NCBI RefSeq assembly: GCF_001544575.2
Contig: NZ_FCNY02000005.1
Location: 248,001-312,000 of the forward strand
Origin: Caballeronia cordobensis
GTDB lineage: Bacteria; Pseudomonadota; Gammaproteobacteria; Burkholderiales; Burkholderiaceae
DNA length: 64,000 nucleotides
Direction of reading: 5' to 3'
The position numbers and the translations under genes were made by a program. Under the pieces are notes generated by a model. That model was given only the letters and a program-made list of their open reading frames with translations. It was not told where the DNA came from and ran no database searches. Below, in pieces: positions 17,498 through 25,804 of this stretch. Each line of letters opens with the position of its first letter. Position 1 is the stretch's first letter.

Positions 17498-18856
17498 ATG
17501 ACCCAATCACATACCGTCGATATCGCCCAAGTCGTCGAGACGCAGGAGCGTAGCTGGTTCACCGCGAGCCTGTTCATCCTGTGCGCCCTCGTCATGCTGG
17601 CGGACGGTTTCGACAATCAGGCATTGAATTACGCCGCGCCCGGCATCATCAAGGAAATGGGCATCAGCCGGGCGCTGATGACGCCCGTGTTCAACATCAG
17701 CATCGTCGGCTGGATGGCGGGGTCGGTCCTCTTCGCCATGCTGGCCGACCGCATCGGGCGGCGGCGCGCCATCCTGCTCGCCACCGTGGTCTTCGGCGGC
17801 TTCACATTCGCCGTGCCGTTCGCCCACAATCTGGTCGAACTGTCGATCATGCGTTTTTGCGCCGCGCTCGGCATCGGCGGCGGCATGCCGATGGCCGTCT
17901 CGCTCATCACGGACTACGCCCGCTCGGCGAATCGCGGGCTGATCATCACCCTGCTCTATCTCGGCTACACGGCCGGTTCGTCCGGCGGCGGCCTGCTCGC
18001 GGCGGAGATCATTCCGGCCTATGGCTGGCGCTCGGTCTTTTATCTGGGTGGCGCGGGCGCGGTGGTGGTGGGCATCATCCTGTTCATCGGTCTGCCCGAG
18101 TCCATTCGCTATCTCGCGCTGCGCAATCCCACGAGCGACCGTATCCTGCGCTACGCCCGCAAGCTGAAGCCTGGCGCGCAATTCGCCGACGACACGCGTT
18201 TCACGATTCAGGAACAGGTGCGCACAGGCGTGCCGGTGAAGCACCTCTTCACCGAAGGCCGGGGCGCGATGACCGCTTTCCTCTGGCTCGGGCTCGGCCT
18301 TTCTTTCGTCACGCACTTCTTCCTGTCGCAGTGGATGACGACCTTATTGACCGACGAAATCGGCTTTGCCAATGCGGCCCGCAGTCAGGCGTTGTTTCAG
18401 CTCGGCGCAGGCTTCAGCTTCTTCTTCGGCTGGCTGATCGACAAGAAAGGTGTGCAGGTGATGACGCTGACGATGATCTTCGGCGCCCTTCCCGTCGCCG
18501 CCCTCGGGCTGGCCGTCGGATCGGGCGCGAGTCTCACGATGGCGATGTCGCTGGCTTCGGGTCTGCTGGTGCTGGGCGGCAACATCGGCCTGAACGCCAT
18601 TTCGAGCATGATCTATCCGACCTTCATCCGCTCGACCGCGACGGGCGCGTCGTTCGCGGTGGCGCGTATTGGTGCGATCATCGGACCGCTGCTCGCCGGT
18701 GTGCTCATCGCCATCGGTACGCCGATCGCCACGATCTTCCTTCTCGGTGCGCTGCCGTTGCTGGCGGCGGGCGTCGCCTGCTTCATGCTCAACCGGACAA
18801 TCACGCCGGAAGTGGCGCGGGAGATGTCCTCGCGCTCGGCGCTGTCGCGGCACTAG
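17498..18856 (+). CDS. MFS transporter, aromatic acid:H+ symporter (AAHS) family
   Basis: Inner-membrane importer of 452 residues, about 12 helices. The AAHS signature in helix 1, ADGFDNQALNYAAPGI, matches PcaK/BenK/VanK proteins (DGFD.Q.....P). The loop 2-3 motif LADRIGRRRAI and the family's ALGIGGGMPMAVSL stretch follow. It takes up an aromatic or heteroaromatic carboxylate by proton symport. The start at 17498 has CGGAGACGCC before it. It sits between the second ubiD and xdhC in the same operon. Together with the leftward MFS and NCS2 genes, three importers fall under one regulator, which hints at more than one related substrate. Confidence 0.92.
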   Translation: MTQSHTVDIAQVVETQERSWFTASLFILCALVMLADGFDNQALNYAAPGIIKEMGISRALMTPVFNISIVGWMAGSVLFAMLADRIGRRRAILLATVVFGGFTFAVPFAHNLVELSIMRFCAALGIGGGMPMAVSLITDYARSANRGLIITLLYLGYTAGSSGGGLLAAEIIPAYGWRSVFYLGGAGAVVVGIILFIGLPESIRYLALRNPTSDRILRYARKLKPGAQFADDTRFTIQEQVRTGVPVKHLFTEGRGAMTAFLWLGLGLSFVTHFFLSQWMTTLLTDEIGFANAARSQALFQLGAGFSFFFGWLIDKKGVQVMTLTMIFGALPVAALGLAVGSGASLTMAMSLASGLLVLGGNIGLNAISSMIYPTFIRSTATGASFAVARIGAIIGPLLAGVLIAIGTPIATIFLLGALPLLAAGVACFMLNRTITPEVAREMSSRSALSRH

Positions 18857-18872
18857 CGGGCAGCTTCCGGAC

Positions 18873-19910
18873 ATGGACAGCATCGATCTCGATGTGCTCA
18901 AGGCCAGCGCCCGCTGGCTCGAAAGCGGACGCCGCGTGCTGCTCGTCACCGTCGTCAGGACGTGGGGCTCATCGCCACGGCCTGAAGGCGCGATGCTGGC
19001 GATCTGCGAGGACGGCTCGGTCGCGGGCTCGGTGTCCGGCGGCTGCATCGAGGACGATCTGATCGATCGCGTGCGGCGGCTCGGCATTCAGCAGACGCAT
19101 CCGGAAGCCGTCAAATACGGGATTTCGGCGGAGGAAGCGCATCGTTTCGGCTTGCCATGCGGCGGCACGATCGAACTGGTTCTGGAGCCAGTGACGCCCG
19201 ATAGCCGGATCGACGATCTATGCGCCCGCGTGATCGCCGGCGAGGTGGTCATGCGCTCGCTCGATATGACGAGCGGCGCGGTGACACTCACACCGGGTTC
19301 GTCGGCCGAAGGCGTCGTTTTCGATGGGCGCTGCTTGCGGACAGTTCACGGCCCGCGTTACCGGATGCTCGTGATCGGCGCGGGCCAGCTTTCGCGCTAT
19401 CTGTGCGAGATCGCGCTGGGGCTGGACTACAGAGTCATCGTCTGCGATCCGCGCGAGGAGTACAGCGATACGTGGCATGTGCCCGGCACGACGCTCGTGC
19501 GAACCATGCCGGACGACACCGTGCTCGACATGAAGCTCGATGACCGCTCCGCCGTGATCGCGCTGACGCACGATCCGAAGCTCGACGACCTCGCGTTGAT
19601 GGAAGCGTTGAAAACCCCTGCGTTCTACGTCGGCGCGCTCGGCTCGCGCAGGAACAACATGGCTCGACGCGAACGGCTCGAATCGTATTTTGATCTGAGC
19701 AAGGAAGAACTGAGCCGGTTGCGCGGGCCCGCGGGCATCTATATCGGCAGCCGCACGCCGCCGGAGATTGCGATATCGATACTCGCCGAAGTGACCGCGG
19801 CCAAGAACGGCGTAGTCATACCATACGAGCTACGAACCGGCGAAGCGAAGGCTGCGCGCGACATCGCCGTGAACGAACAGACCGCCTGCATCGCAGACGG
19901 TATTCGTTAG
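18873..19910 (+). CDS. XdhC/CoxI-family molybdenum hydroxylase maturation factor
   Basis: A 345-residue accessory protein that binds molybdenum cofactor, protects its sulfurated form and helps insert it into xanthine-dehydrogenase-family enzymes. The N-terminal XdhC_CoxI domain shows VVRTWGSSPRPEGAMLAI and GSVSGGCIEDDLI; the C-terminal Rossmann domain begins at RMLVIGAGQLSRYLCEIA and continues with YVGALGSRRN and RTPPEIAISILAEVTA. The ATG at 18873 is 16 bases after the MFS stop. As last gene of the operon it serves the large subunit at 8622-10988. The frame is open further upstream but only as a shadow inside the MFS gene. Confidence 0.9.
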   Translation: MDSIDLDVLKASARWLESGRRVLLVTVVRTWGSSPRPEGAMLAICEDGSVAGSVSGGCIEDDLIDRVRRLGIQQTHPEAVKYGISAEEAHRFGLPCGGTIELVLEPVTPDSRIDDLCARVIAGEVVMRSLDMTSGAVTLTPGSSAEGVVFDGRCLRTVHGPRYRMLVIGAGQLSRYLCEIALGLDYRVIVCDPREEYSDTWHVPGTTLVRTMPDDTVLDMKLDDRSAVIALTHDPKLDDLALMEALKTPAFYVGALGSRRNNMARRERLESYFDLSKEELSRLRGPAGIYIGSRTPPEIAISILAEVTAAKNGVVIPYELRTGEAKAARDIAVNEQTACIADGIR

Positions 19911-19912
19911 AA

Positions 19913-19933
19913 TTACGCACGATCGTGACGTAA
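19913..19933. promoter_or_regulatory. Near-palindrome after xdhC
   Basis: TTACG and CGTAA flank the perfect 10-base palindrome CACGATCGTG (19918-19927), with one extra A. It begins 3 bases after the xdhC stop. It could be a protein-binding site for the next transcription unit or a weak hairpin ending the long operon; no T-run follows. Confidence 0.35.
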
Positions 19934-20010
19934 ATTTCGATCAAGGAAGTAAGAATTTCGCCACGCGCTTCCGTTACGATGAGTGAACTCGGTCACCATC
20001 GGAAGACGCC

Positions 20011-20457
20011 TTGAACGACGTTGCCCCGTTCGTCGATCTCCTTTACATCGTCCTCGCGGGCCTCGCCGTTTTCGGCGGCGGCTGGCTGGGGACGCGTCGG
20101 CTTTTCGCGCTGCAAGCCGACAACATGACCGGAATCTGGTCGAATGAAGACAATCCGGAATCGCCGCACAGCGCCCGCTCGATTGATCTGTACATCGAAG
20201 TCACCGGCGCACATGTCAGAGGATATCTGCAAGCCTGGCATGTCGAGACGCCTTCATCGCATCTGTCTCTGCGCGGCTGGCGCATCGGGCCGTTCGTGCG
20301 GATTCATGCAAGCCCGCACCGCAAGGCGGGCTTTCCGCTTTGCAGGATCACGCTGCGTTACTACCGCAAAACCAAACGCCCGCTGCTGGTCTTTTCATAC
20401 GATGGCCCGGACGCGACGATTCCGCGCAAGGCTGAAATCTGGCGCGTTTGCGATTAG
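20011..20457 (+). CDS. Small single-pass membrane protein, unknown function
   Basis: A 148-residue protein I do not recognise. Residues about 8-30 form one hydrophobic membrane segment (FVDLLYIVLAGLAVFGGGWLG). The rest is soluble and mixed: TGIWSNEDNPESP, then alternating beta-like stretches (YIEVTGAHVRGYLQAWH, ITLRYYRKTKRPLLVFSYDG), which suggests a small beta-barrel or sandwich domain facing one side of the membrane. The start is a TTG at 20011 with GGAAG about 6 bases before it. It stands alone between xdhC and the moxR-type operon, 134 bases before the latter. GC3 pattern fits its neighbours, so it is probably a real gene. Confidence 0.6.
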   Translation: MNDVAPFVDLLYIVLAGLAVFGGGWLGTRRLFALQADNMTGIWSNEDNPESPHSARSIDLYIEVTGAHVRGYLQAWHVETPSSHLSLRGWRIGPFVRIHASPHRKAGFPLCRITLRYYRKTKRPLLVFSYDGPDATIPRKAEIWRVCD

Positions 20458-20591
20458 TCCGCGCGACAGGTTGTCTCGCGCGATGACACACTGCCCCGCC
20501 TCGACACCCAGCGCTTAGTGAATTTCCGGCGGCACGGCTCGTGCTTTCGTCGAACGACAGTGCTCATCCGCGGGCGCATCGTCACGAAAAC

Positions 20592-21611
20592 ATGACAACG
20601 GAAAGCGAACTACAGGACTGGCGCGCCGACGCGCTGAAGCTGGAAGACGCGGTCGCGAACGCCGTCGTGGGCCAGCAGGACACGATTCATCTGATCAACG
20701 TGGCGCTCTATGCGCGGGGCCACGTGCTGCTCGAAGGCGGCGTGGGCGTCGGCAAGACGACGCTGCTGCGTGCGTTCGCGCGCGCGGCGGGCGGCGCGTT
20801 CGAGCGGATCGAAGGCACGATCGACCTCATGCCGGGCGACTTGATCTATCACACCTTTGTCGACGCCGACGGCAAGCCGCGCATCGATCCCGGCCCGCTG
20901 CTGCGTCACGGCGAGCACCTGACGACGTTCTTCTTCAACGAGATCAACCGCTCGCGTCCGCAAGTTCAATCGCTCTTGCTGCGCGCGATGGCCGAGCGTT
21001 CCGTGTCCGCGTTCGGCCGCGACTATCGCTTTCCGCACATGACGGTCTTCGCCGACCGCAACAAGGTCGAGAAGGACGAGACGTTCGAGCTGGCCTCCGC
21101 CGCGCGCGACCGCTTTCTCTTCGAGCTCAACATGCCGACGCCCGCGACGCCGGACATCCGCCGCGCGCTCGTTTTCGATCCCGCCTTCCACGACGTCGAT
21201 ACGCTGATGGAAACCGTGCCCGCCGGCGTGATCGATGCGGCGCGGCTGAATCGCATCGGCGCGGCGATCCAGCGCAGCGTGACCTTGAGCGCGAGCATCG
21301 AGCAATACGTGCTCGACATCTGGCAGGCGACGGAAACGCCGCAGCGCTACGGCATCGAGATCGATGGCGTCGATATGGAACGGCTGATTCTCGCGGGCGC
21401 GAGTCCGCGCGGGATGAGTGCGCTGGTCCGCGCGGTGCGCGCGCACGCGTGGCTCGACGGGCGGCTGCACGTGCTGCCCGAGGATGTGCACGCGGTGCTG
21501 CTGCCGGCGCTCGGGCATCGCGTGTTCTTCACGCCGGTCTATGAGATGCGGCGTCAGGCGCTCGCGGAAACATTGACCGCGACGATCGTGCAGAAGATTG
21601 CGGTGCCGTGA
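20592..21611 (+). CDS. mxaR: MoxR-family AAA+ ATPase (MxaR-like)
   Basis: A 339-residue MoxR ATPase, a chaperone-like motor that works with von Willebrand A-domain partners to insert metals or cofactors into target enzymes. Walker A is GGVGVGKT (49-56); the Walker B region reads FFFNEINRS, with Asn in place of the first acidic residue; the sensor and lid regions follow (ASPRGMSALVRAVRAHAWL). I prefer the ATG at 20592; a GTG 17 codons earlier is also in frame. It heads a gene set in the order ATPase, DUF58, MxaA, vWA, TPR, vWA, which is the mxaRSACKL order of methylotrophs. Family certain; the mxaR name rests on gene order. Confidence 0.85.
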   Translation: MTTESELQDWRADALKLEDAVANAVVGQQDTIHLINVALYARGHVLLEGGVGVGKTTLLRAFARAAGGAFERIEGTIDLMPGDLIYHTFVDADGKPRIDPGPLLRHGEHLTTFFFNEINRSRPQVQSLLLRAMAERSVSAFGRDYRFPHMTVFADRNKVEKDETFELASAARDRFLFELNMPTPATPDIRRALVFDPAFHDVDTLMETVPAGVIDAARLNRIGAAIQRSVTLSASIEQYVLDIWQATETPQRYGIEIDGVDMERLILAGASPRGMSALVRAVRAHAWLDGRLHVLPEDVHAVLLPALGHRVFFTPVYEMRRQALAETLTATIVQKIAVP

Positions 21612-21614
21612 CGC

Positions 21615-22478
21615 ATGAACGATCCCGTCGAATTCCACTATCGATTGCCGGGGCGCGCGAAGGGCTTCCGGCCCGGCTCGCATCCCGGTTCGAGCTTCGG
21701 CGCGGGACAGGAATTCGCGATGCACGCGCGCCTCTTCGATCATCCCGATCCGCGCCGCCTCGATCTGCGCGCGAGTCAGCGCGCCGTGCCGCCGCAATGG
21801 CTCGTGCGGCTGCATCTGCAGCGCGTCGCGGTGCCGTTGCAGGTCGTGGCGGACGTCTCCGAATCGATGCATTTCGGCGCGGGCCGCACGAAGCTCGATC
21901 TCGCCGCCGACTTCGTCGAAGCGCTGGGTTACAGCGCGTTCCGGGCGGGCGATCAGGTCGGCATGCTTGCGTTCGATCATCGCGTGCGCGAAGACTTGTA
22001 CATGCCGCCTCGCCACGGTCGCGCGGTCGGCGACGACATGGCGGCGGCGTTGCGTGGCGTCGTTTCGTCGCCGCAAAACACGCACGACGGCACCGTTCTC
22101 GTGCGCACGCTCGACCGTCTTGCGGGCCGCCACGGGCTCGTCTTCCTCGTCTCCGATTTTCACTGGCCGCTCGCCGTGATCGACGCCGCCCTGCATCATC
22201 TCGTGAGCGCGCGCGTCGTGCCGATCGTGATCTGGGACCCGGCCGAAACCGAACCGCCCGAAGCCGGCCGGTTTCTGCCGGTGCGCGATATGGAGACCGG
22301 CGGCAAGCGCGCGCTATGGCTGCGTGCGCGCGTGATCGAACGGTGGCGCGCGAACGTCGCCGCGCGCCGCGCCGAGCTGAAGAAAGCTTTCGGCCGGCAC
22401 GGCGCGTATCCGTTCTTCGTCGAAGGCGCGTTCGATGCGGACGCGCTGTCGCGGCACTTTCTGGAAACCACCGAGTGA
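21615..22478 (+). CDS. mxaS: DUF58 / vWA-like protein (MxaS-like)
   Basis: A 287-residue cytoplasmic DUF58 protein. The N-terminal DUF58 element (FRPGSHPGSSFGAGQEFAMH, then RRLDLRAS) leads to a von Willebrand A-type fold with a proper metal site DVSES (in VVADVSESMHFG) and VFLVSDFHWP. DUF58 partners pair with MoxR ATPases. It starts 3 bases after the ATPase stop, and its own stop overlaps the next GTG start (GTGA), so translation is coupled. In methylotrophs MxaS is needed for active, calcium-loaded methanol dehydrogenase. Here no such enzyme is in view, and the client is unknown. Confidence 0.82.
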   Translation: MNDPVEFHYRLPGRAKGFRPGSHPGSSFGAGQEFAMHARLFDHPDPRRLDLRASQRAVPPQWLVRLHLQRVAVPLQVVADVSESMHFGAGRTKLDLAADFVEALGYSAFRAGDQVGMLAFDHRVREDLYMPPRHGRAVGDDMAAALRGVVSSPQNTHDGTVLVRTLDRLAGRHGLVFLVSDFHWPLAVIDAALHHLVSARVVPIVIWDPAETEPPEAGRFLPVRDMETGGKRALWLRARVIERWRANVAARRAELKKAFGRHGAYPFFVEGAFDADALSRHFLETTE

Positions 22479-23335
22479 AGCGCGGCTGCGTCCTGGTCCT
22501 GATGGCCCTGGCGCTGAACGGCGCATGCCGCGCCGACACGATCGTGCAACAGCCGCGCGCGTTCGGTTACGTGCTGGGCGACATGCTGACGCAACGCGTG
22601 CTGCTTTCGCTCGATGGTCACGACCTGCACGACGTTCCGCCGCCGTCGACGGGGCGCACCGGCCTATGGCTCGAACGCCGTCAGACGCGCATCGAGAAGG
22701 ACGCGCAGGGCCGCGCGTGGATGGTCATCGACTATCAGATCGTGAACGCGGCGCAGTCGCTGACGCAAGCCGAAGTGCCCGCGTTCGACCTGACGCCGGC
22801 GACGGGCGCGACGCTGCACGTCCCCGCCTGGCCGATCAGCATCGGCGCGCTCACGCCGCGCGCGTCGTTCAACGCGGGCGATCTTCAGCCGCTGAGGCCG
22901 GACCGCATCGTGCTGCCCGAGCCGCGCGTCGATACGCGGCGGCGCATGTTCGCGATGCTCGCGCTCACGGCCGCCACGCTGACCGGCTGGATGGCGTGGT
23001 GGTCGTGGCGCAGGCGCGAGGACGCGCGGCGGCTACCGTTCGCACGCGCGTGGGAATCGATCCGCAAGCGCGATGCCGCCGACATCGATGCCGACGATGG
23101 CGCCTGGGTCAGCGTGCATCGCGCGCTCGACGAAACCGCCGGACAGGTCGTGCACGCGCGCTCGCTCAACGAGCTCTTGCTCCGTGCGCCGTGGCTCGAA
23201 GCGCTCAGGACGCAACTCGAAGCGTTCTACGCCGGCTCGCAGCAGCGCTTCTTCAGCCGCGAAAATTCTTCCGCGCCGTTCGCGTTGCGCGCATTCGCGC
23301 GGGCGCTGTATCGCGCCGAGAAGAAGCGGCAATGA
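22475..23335 (+). CDS. mxaA: MxaA-like secreted/membrane-anchored protein
   Basis: A 286-residue protein with an N-terminal signal peptide (about residues 1-20, MKRGCVLVLMALALNGACRA), a periplasmic beta-rich domain (about 25-150), one membrane helix (about 155-175, FAMLALTAATLTGWMAWWSW) and a cytoplasmic tail with RALDETAGQVVHARSLNELL, the layout of MxaA. The start is GTG at 22475, overlapping the previous stop by four bases (GTGA). In methylotrophs MxaA helps load calcium into methanol dehydrogenase in the periplasm. Identification rests on layout and position in the mxaRSACKL-like run, not on a long conserved motif. Confidence 0.75.
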   Translation: MKRGCVLVLMALALNGACRADTIVQQPRAFGYVLGDMLTQRVLLSLDGHDLHDVPPPSTGRTGLWLERRQTRIEKDAQGRAWMVIDYQIVNAAQSLTQAEVPAFDLTPATGATLHVPAWPISIGALTPRASFNAGDLQPLRPDRIVLPEPRVDTRRRMFAMLALTAATLTGWMAWWSWRRREDARRLPFARAWESIRKRDAADIDADDGAWVSVHRALDETAGQVVHARSLNELLLRAPWLEALRTQLEAFYAGSQQRFFSRENSSAPFALRAFARALYRAEKKRQ

Positions 23336-24321
23336 CCGCCATGTCGTTCGATTTCCTCCGGCCCTGGCTCTTGCTCATGCTGCCGCTCGCGGTGTTGCCG
23401 TGGCTGCCGAGGCCGTCGGAGAACTACGCGTTCTCGTTCATCGGCTGGCTGCCGCGCGACACGCTCGGCACGGCGATCGAATACGCGCGGCGCGCGTGCG
23501 CAATGCTGGCGCTCTTCGCCATCGTCGTCGGGCTGGCCGGTCCGGGTCGCTCGAACGTGCGCGTGATGCGCACCGGCACCGCGTCCGAGATTCTCATTCT
23601 GATGGACCGCAGCGCGAGCATGGACGCCGTGATGTCGAAGACGCCCGTCGCCGAACCGGGCGGACAGTCGAAGAACGCGGTGGCGCGCCACGCGCTCGAA
23701 CGCTTCGTCGCAGGGCGGCGCGACGACCGGTTCGCGTTCATGATGTTCGGCATCAGCCCGATTCTCGCCGTGCCGTTCACCGCGAATCATCGCATCATCG
23801 AGGCGGCGCTTTCGGGCACCGCGATCGGCCGCGGCACGCCGGACACGCGGCTCGACCGCGGTCTTATCGCCGCGATCGGGCAGTTCGACGGCCACGATCA
23901 TGCGGGCCGCAGAACCATCGTGCTGGTCTCCGATGGCGGCGCGCGTCTCGATGCCGCCGCGCGCGCGGCCATCGGCAGCGGGCTCGCGCGCAATCGCATC
24001 GCGCTGTACTTCGTGTATCTGCGCAGCGGCGTGTACAGTCCCGACCTCACGAAGACGACATCGGCCGACGATGAATCCGAGGAAGCGGAACTGCATCGCT
24101 ATTTTCAGGGGCTCGCGACGCCGTACCGGCTCTATCAGACGGAAGACGCCGCCGCGATGGCCGCCGCGATGTCGGACATCGACAGACAGCATCGCTCGCT
24201 CGTTGCGTACGAAGAACGCCTGCCACGGCAGGATGGCAGCGCGGCCTGCTTCGCCGTCGCGCTGGCGGCGTGCGCGGCCCTGCTCGCGCTGCGGCTTGTT
24301 CAGGCAAGGAGCTGGCGATGA
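23332..24321 (+). CDS. mxaC: von Willebrand A-domain membrane protein (MxaC-like)
   Basis: A 329-residue membrane protein: helix at about 7-22, a second at about 50-65, then a von Willebrand A domain starting ILILMDRSASMDAV with an intact metal site (DRSAS), RTIVLVSDGG in the middle, and a last helix at about 305-322. Such proteins in MoxR operons present the client protein or hold the metal-insertion complex at the membrane. The ATG at 23332 overlaps the mxaA stop (ATGA), and its own stop overlaps the next ATG the same way. Family clear; the name follows the gene order. Confidence 0.8.
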   Translation: MTAMSFDFLRPWLLLMLPLAVLPWLPRPSENYAFSFIGWLPRDTLGTAIEYARRACAMLALFAIVVGLAGPGRSNVRVMRTGTASEILILMDRSASMDAVMSKTPVAEPGGQSKNAVARHALERFVAGRRDDRFAFMMFGISPILAVPFTANHRIIEAALSGTAIGRGTPDTRLDRGLIAAIGQFDGHDHAGRRTIVLVSDGGARLDAAARAAIGSGLARNRIALYFVYLRSGVYSPDLTKTTSADDESEEAELHRYFQGLATPYRLYQTEDAAAMAAAMSDIDRQHRSLVAYEERLPRQDGSAACFAVALAACAALLALRLVQARSWR

Positions 24322-24857
24322 AGCGTGGCGCCGTTCACCTCGCGTTCGGCATCGCCGCGTGCGTGTTCGCGGCGATCGCGGGTTACGACTGGGCGACGCT
24401 TCGACAGGCGCAAGCCGTTGCCAAAGCAGTAGGCACCGTGACCGTCGATAGTCCGGCACAACACGACGACGCGCCCGAAGTGCGGCTCGCGCGCGCGGTC
24501 GCGCTCTCGAAAGCGGGACGCGCGAACGATGCCCAGCGTCTCTTCGATGCGCTCATCGCACAAGAGGCCAGTCCGACGCTGCGCGCCGCCGCGCTGTTCG
24601 ATCTCGCGAACATGCAGTTGCGCGAAGCGGCCGGCTCCGATGCCGCCGGTCCGATCCGCTCGATGCCATCGCTCGAACAAGCCAAGGAGCGTTATCGTGC
24701 GGCGCTGCGGCTCGCGCCGGGCGACTGGGACGCGCGCTATAACCTCGAGCGCGCGCTGTGGCTCGCGCCCGAAACGCCCGGCGATCACGACGATGCCGAC
24801 GTCAAGAAGCGCTCGACCGTGAAGCTGCGCGGCGCACAGAGCGACGATCTGCCATGA
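24318..24857 (+). CDS. mxaK: TPR-containing MxaK-like protein
   Basis: A 179-residue protein with an N-terminal membrane helix (about 6-25, VHLAFGIAACVFAAIAGYDW) and a tetratricopeptide-like helical region (VRLARAVALSKAGRANDAQR, LRAAALFDLANMQLREAA, AKERYRAALRLAPGDWDARY). This matches MxaK, one of the small assembly proteins of methanol dehydrogenase maturation. ATGA overlaps join it to both neighbours. The tail is Asp-rich and ends ALRG-type basic residues. Probably periplasmic and membrane-tethered. Assignment from TPR pattern, size and place in the run. Confidence 0.75.
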   Translation: MKRGAVHLAFGIAACVFAAIAGYDWATLRQAQAVAKAVGTVTVDSPAQHDDAPEVRLARAVALSKAGRANDAQRLFDALIAQEASPTLRAAALFDLANMQLREAAGSDAAGPIRSMPSLEQAKERYRAALRLAPGDWDARYNLERALWLAPETPGDHDDADVKKRSTVKLRGAQSDDLP

Positions 24858-25804
24858 GCGCGTCAGCCACATTGCTCACGCTTCTCACGCTGTTGCGCGG
24901 GCGAAACTGGGCGATCGTCGCCGCCGTGCCCTTGCTCGCCGCCGCCGTCTTCATGCCGGGCGTGATGCTTCAGCGCGATGTGTTCAACTACATCGTCACG
25001 TTCGATATCACGCAGAGCATGGATGTCGAAGATGTCGGCGATATCGATGGAAACGGCGCGCCCGTCAGCAGGCTCGACTTCGCGCGCGCGGCGATGCGCG
25101 AGGCGCTGGGGCGCATGCCATGCGGATCGAAGATCGGCTGGAGCATCTTCACGGGGCAGAACACGTTGCTGACCGTGCCGCCCATCGAAGTCTGCGCGAA
25201 CTTCGACGCGCTGCTCGCGTCGCTGGACCGCATCGACGGCAGCATGCGCTGGACCAACTGGAGCCGCGTGGCCGAAGGCGGTGTCTATGCCGCCGCGCGC
25301 ACGGCGGCGAGCGTCGGGCACGGCGCGAGCGTTCTGTTCGTCACGGACGGACAGGAAGCGCCGCCCGTCCTGCCCGACGACCAGCGCGTGCGCGATATTC
25401 CGCGCGGCGCGGTGAAGGGATGGCTCATCGGCGTCGGCGGCGATCAGCCCGCGCCCATTCCGAAGACCGATCGCAACGGCAAGCGCATCGGCTACTGGCG
25501 CGCCGACGAGGTGATTCAGGTGCCCGCGCAATCGCGTGCGCGCGGGGTCGTCGAAAGCCATGAAGAGCTATCGCAATTGCGCGGGCAGTATCTGTCGTCG
25601 GTGGCCGAGCAAATCGGTTTTGCGTATCGGCGCTTGCGCGCGCCGCCAGATTTGATTGCCGCGATGACCGACGCGCGCTACGCCCTGCGCGATCGCGTGC
25701 CGACACGGCTCAACTGGATTCCCGCCGCACTCGCATTCGTTCTGCTCGTCTGGCGGTTCAGCCCGTTTCGAGCACGAAGGCAGCGTCTACCGCCCGGACC
25801 CTAG
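24854..25804 (+). CDS. mxaL: von Willebrand A-domain membrane protein (MxaL-like)
   Basis: A 316-residue protein: membrane helix at about 18-36, then a von Willebrand A domain whose metal site is altered (DITQS in FDITQSMDVEDVG, Thr for the first Ser), GASVLFVTDGQEAPP, and a C-terminal helix (about 290-308). It completes the mxaRSACKL-like gene order. The ATG at 24854 overlaps the mxaK stop (ATGA). Its last 18 bases overlap the 3-prime end of the convergent LysR gene. MxaL is required for calcium insertion in methylotrophs; the local client is unknown. Confidence 0.8.
   Translation: MSASATLLTLLTLLRGRNWAIVAAVPLLAAAVFMPGVMLQRDVFNYIVTFDITQSMDVEDVGDIDGNGAPVSRLDFARAAMREALGRMPCGSKIGWSIFTGQNTLLTVPPIEVCANFDALLASLDRIDGSMRWTNWSRVAEGGVYAAARTAASVGHGASVLFVTDGQEAPPVLPDDQRVRDIPRGAVKGWLIGVGGDQPAPIPKTDRNGKRIGYWRADEVIQVPAQSRARGVVESHEELSQLRGQYLSSVAEQIGFAYRRLRAPPDLIAAMTDARYALRDRVPTRLNWIPAALAFVLLVWRFSPFRARRQRLPPGP

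Noticed and set aside
5889..17616. Very long antisense open frames over the molybdenum hydroxylase, UbiD and aldehyde dehydrogenase genes
   Set aside because: Their translations are rich in Arg, Ala, His and Asp with no domain pattern, while the plus-strand frames carry complete catalytic motifs. They are GC3 shadows.
20592..25804. A methanol oxidation locus
   Set aside because: Only accessory genes are present. No methanol dehydrogenase subunit, cytochrome or PQQ synthesis gene was found on either strand.
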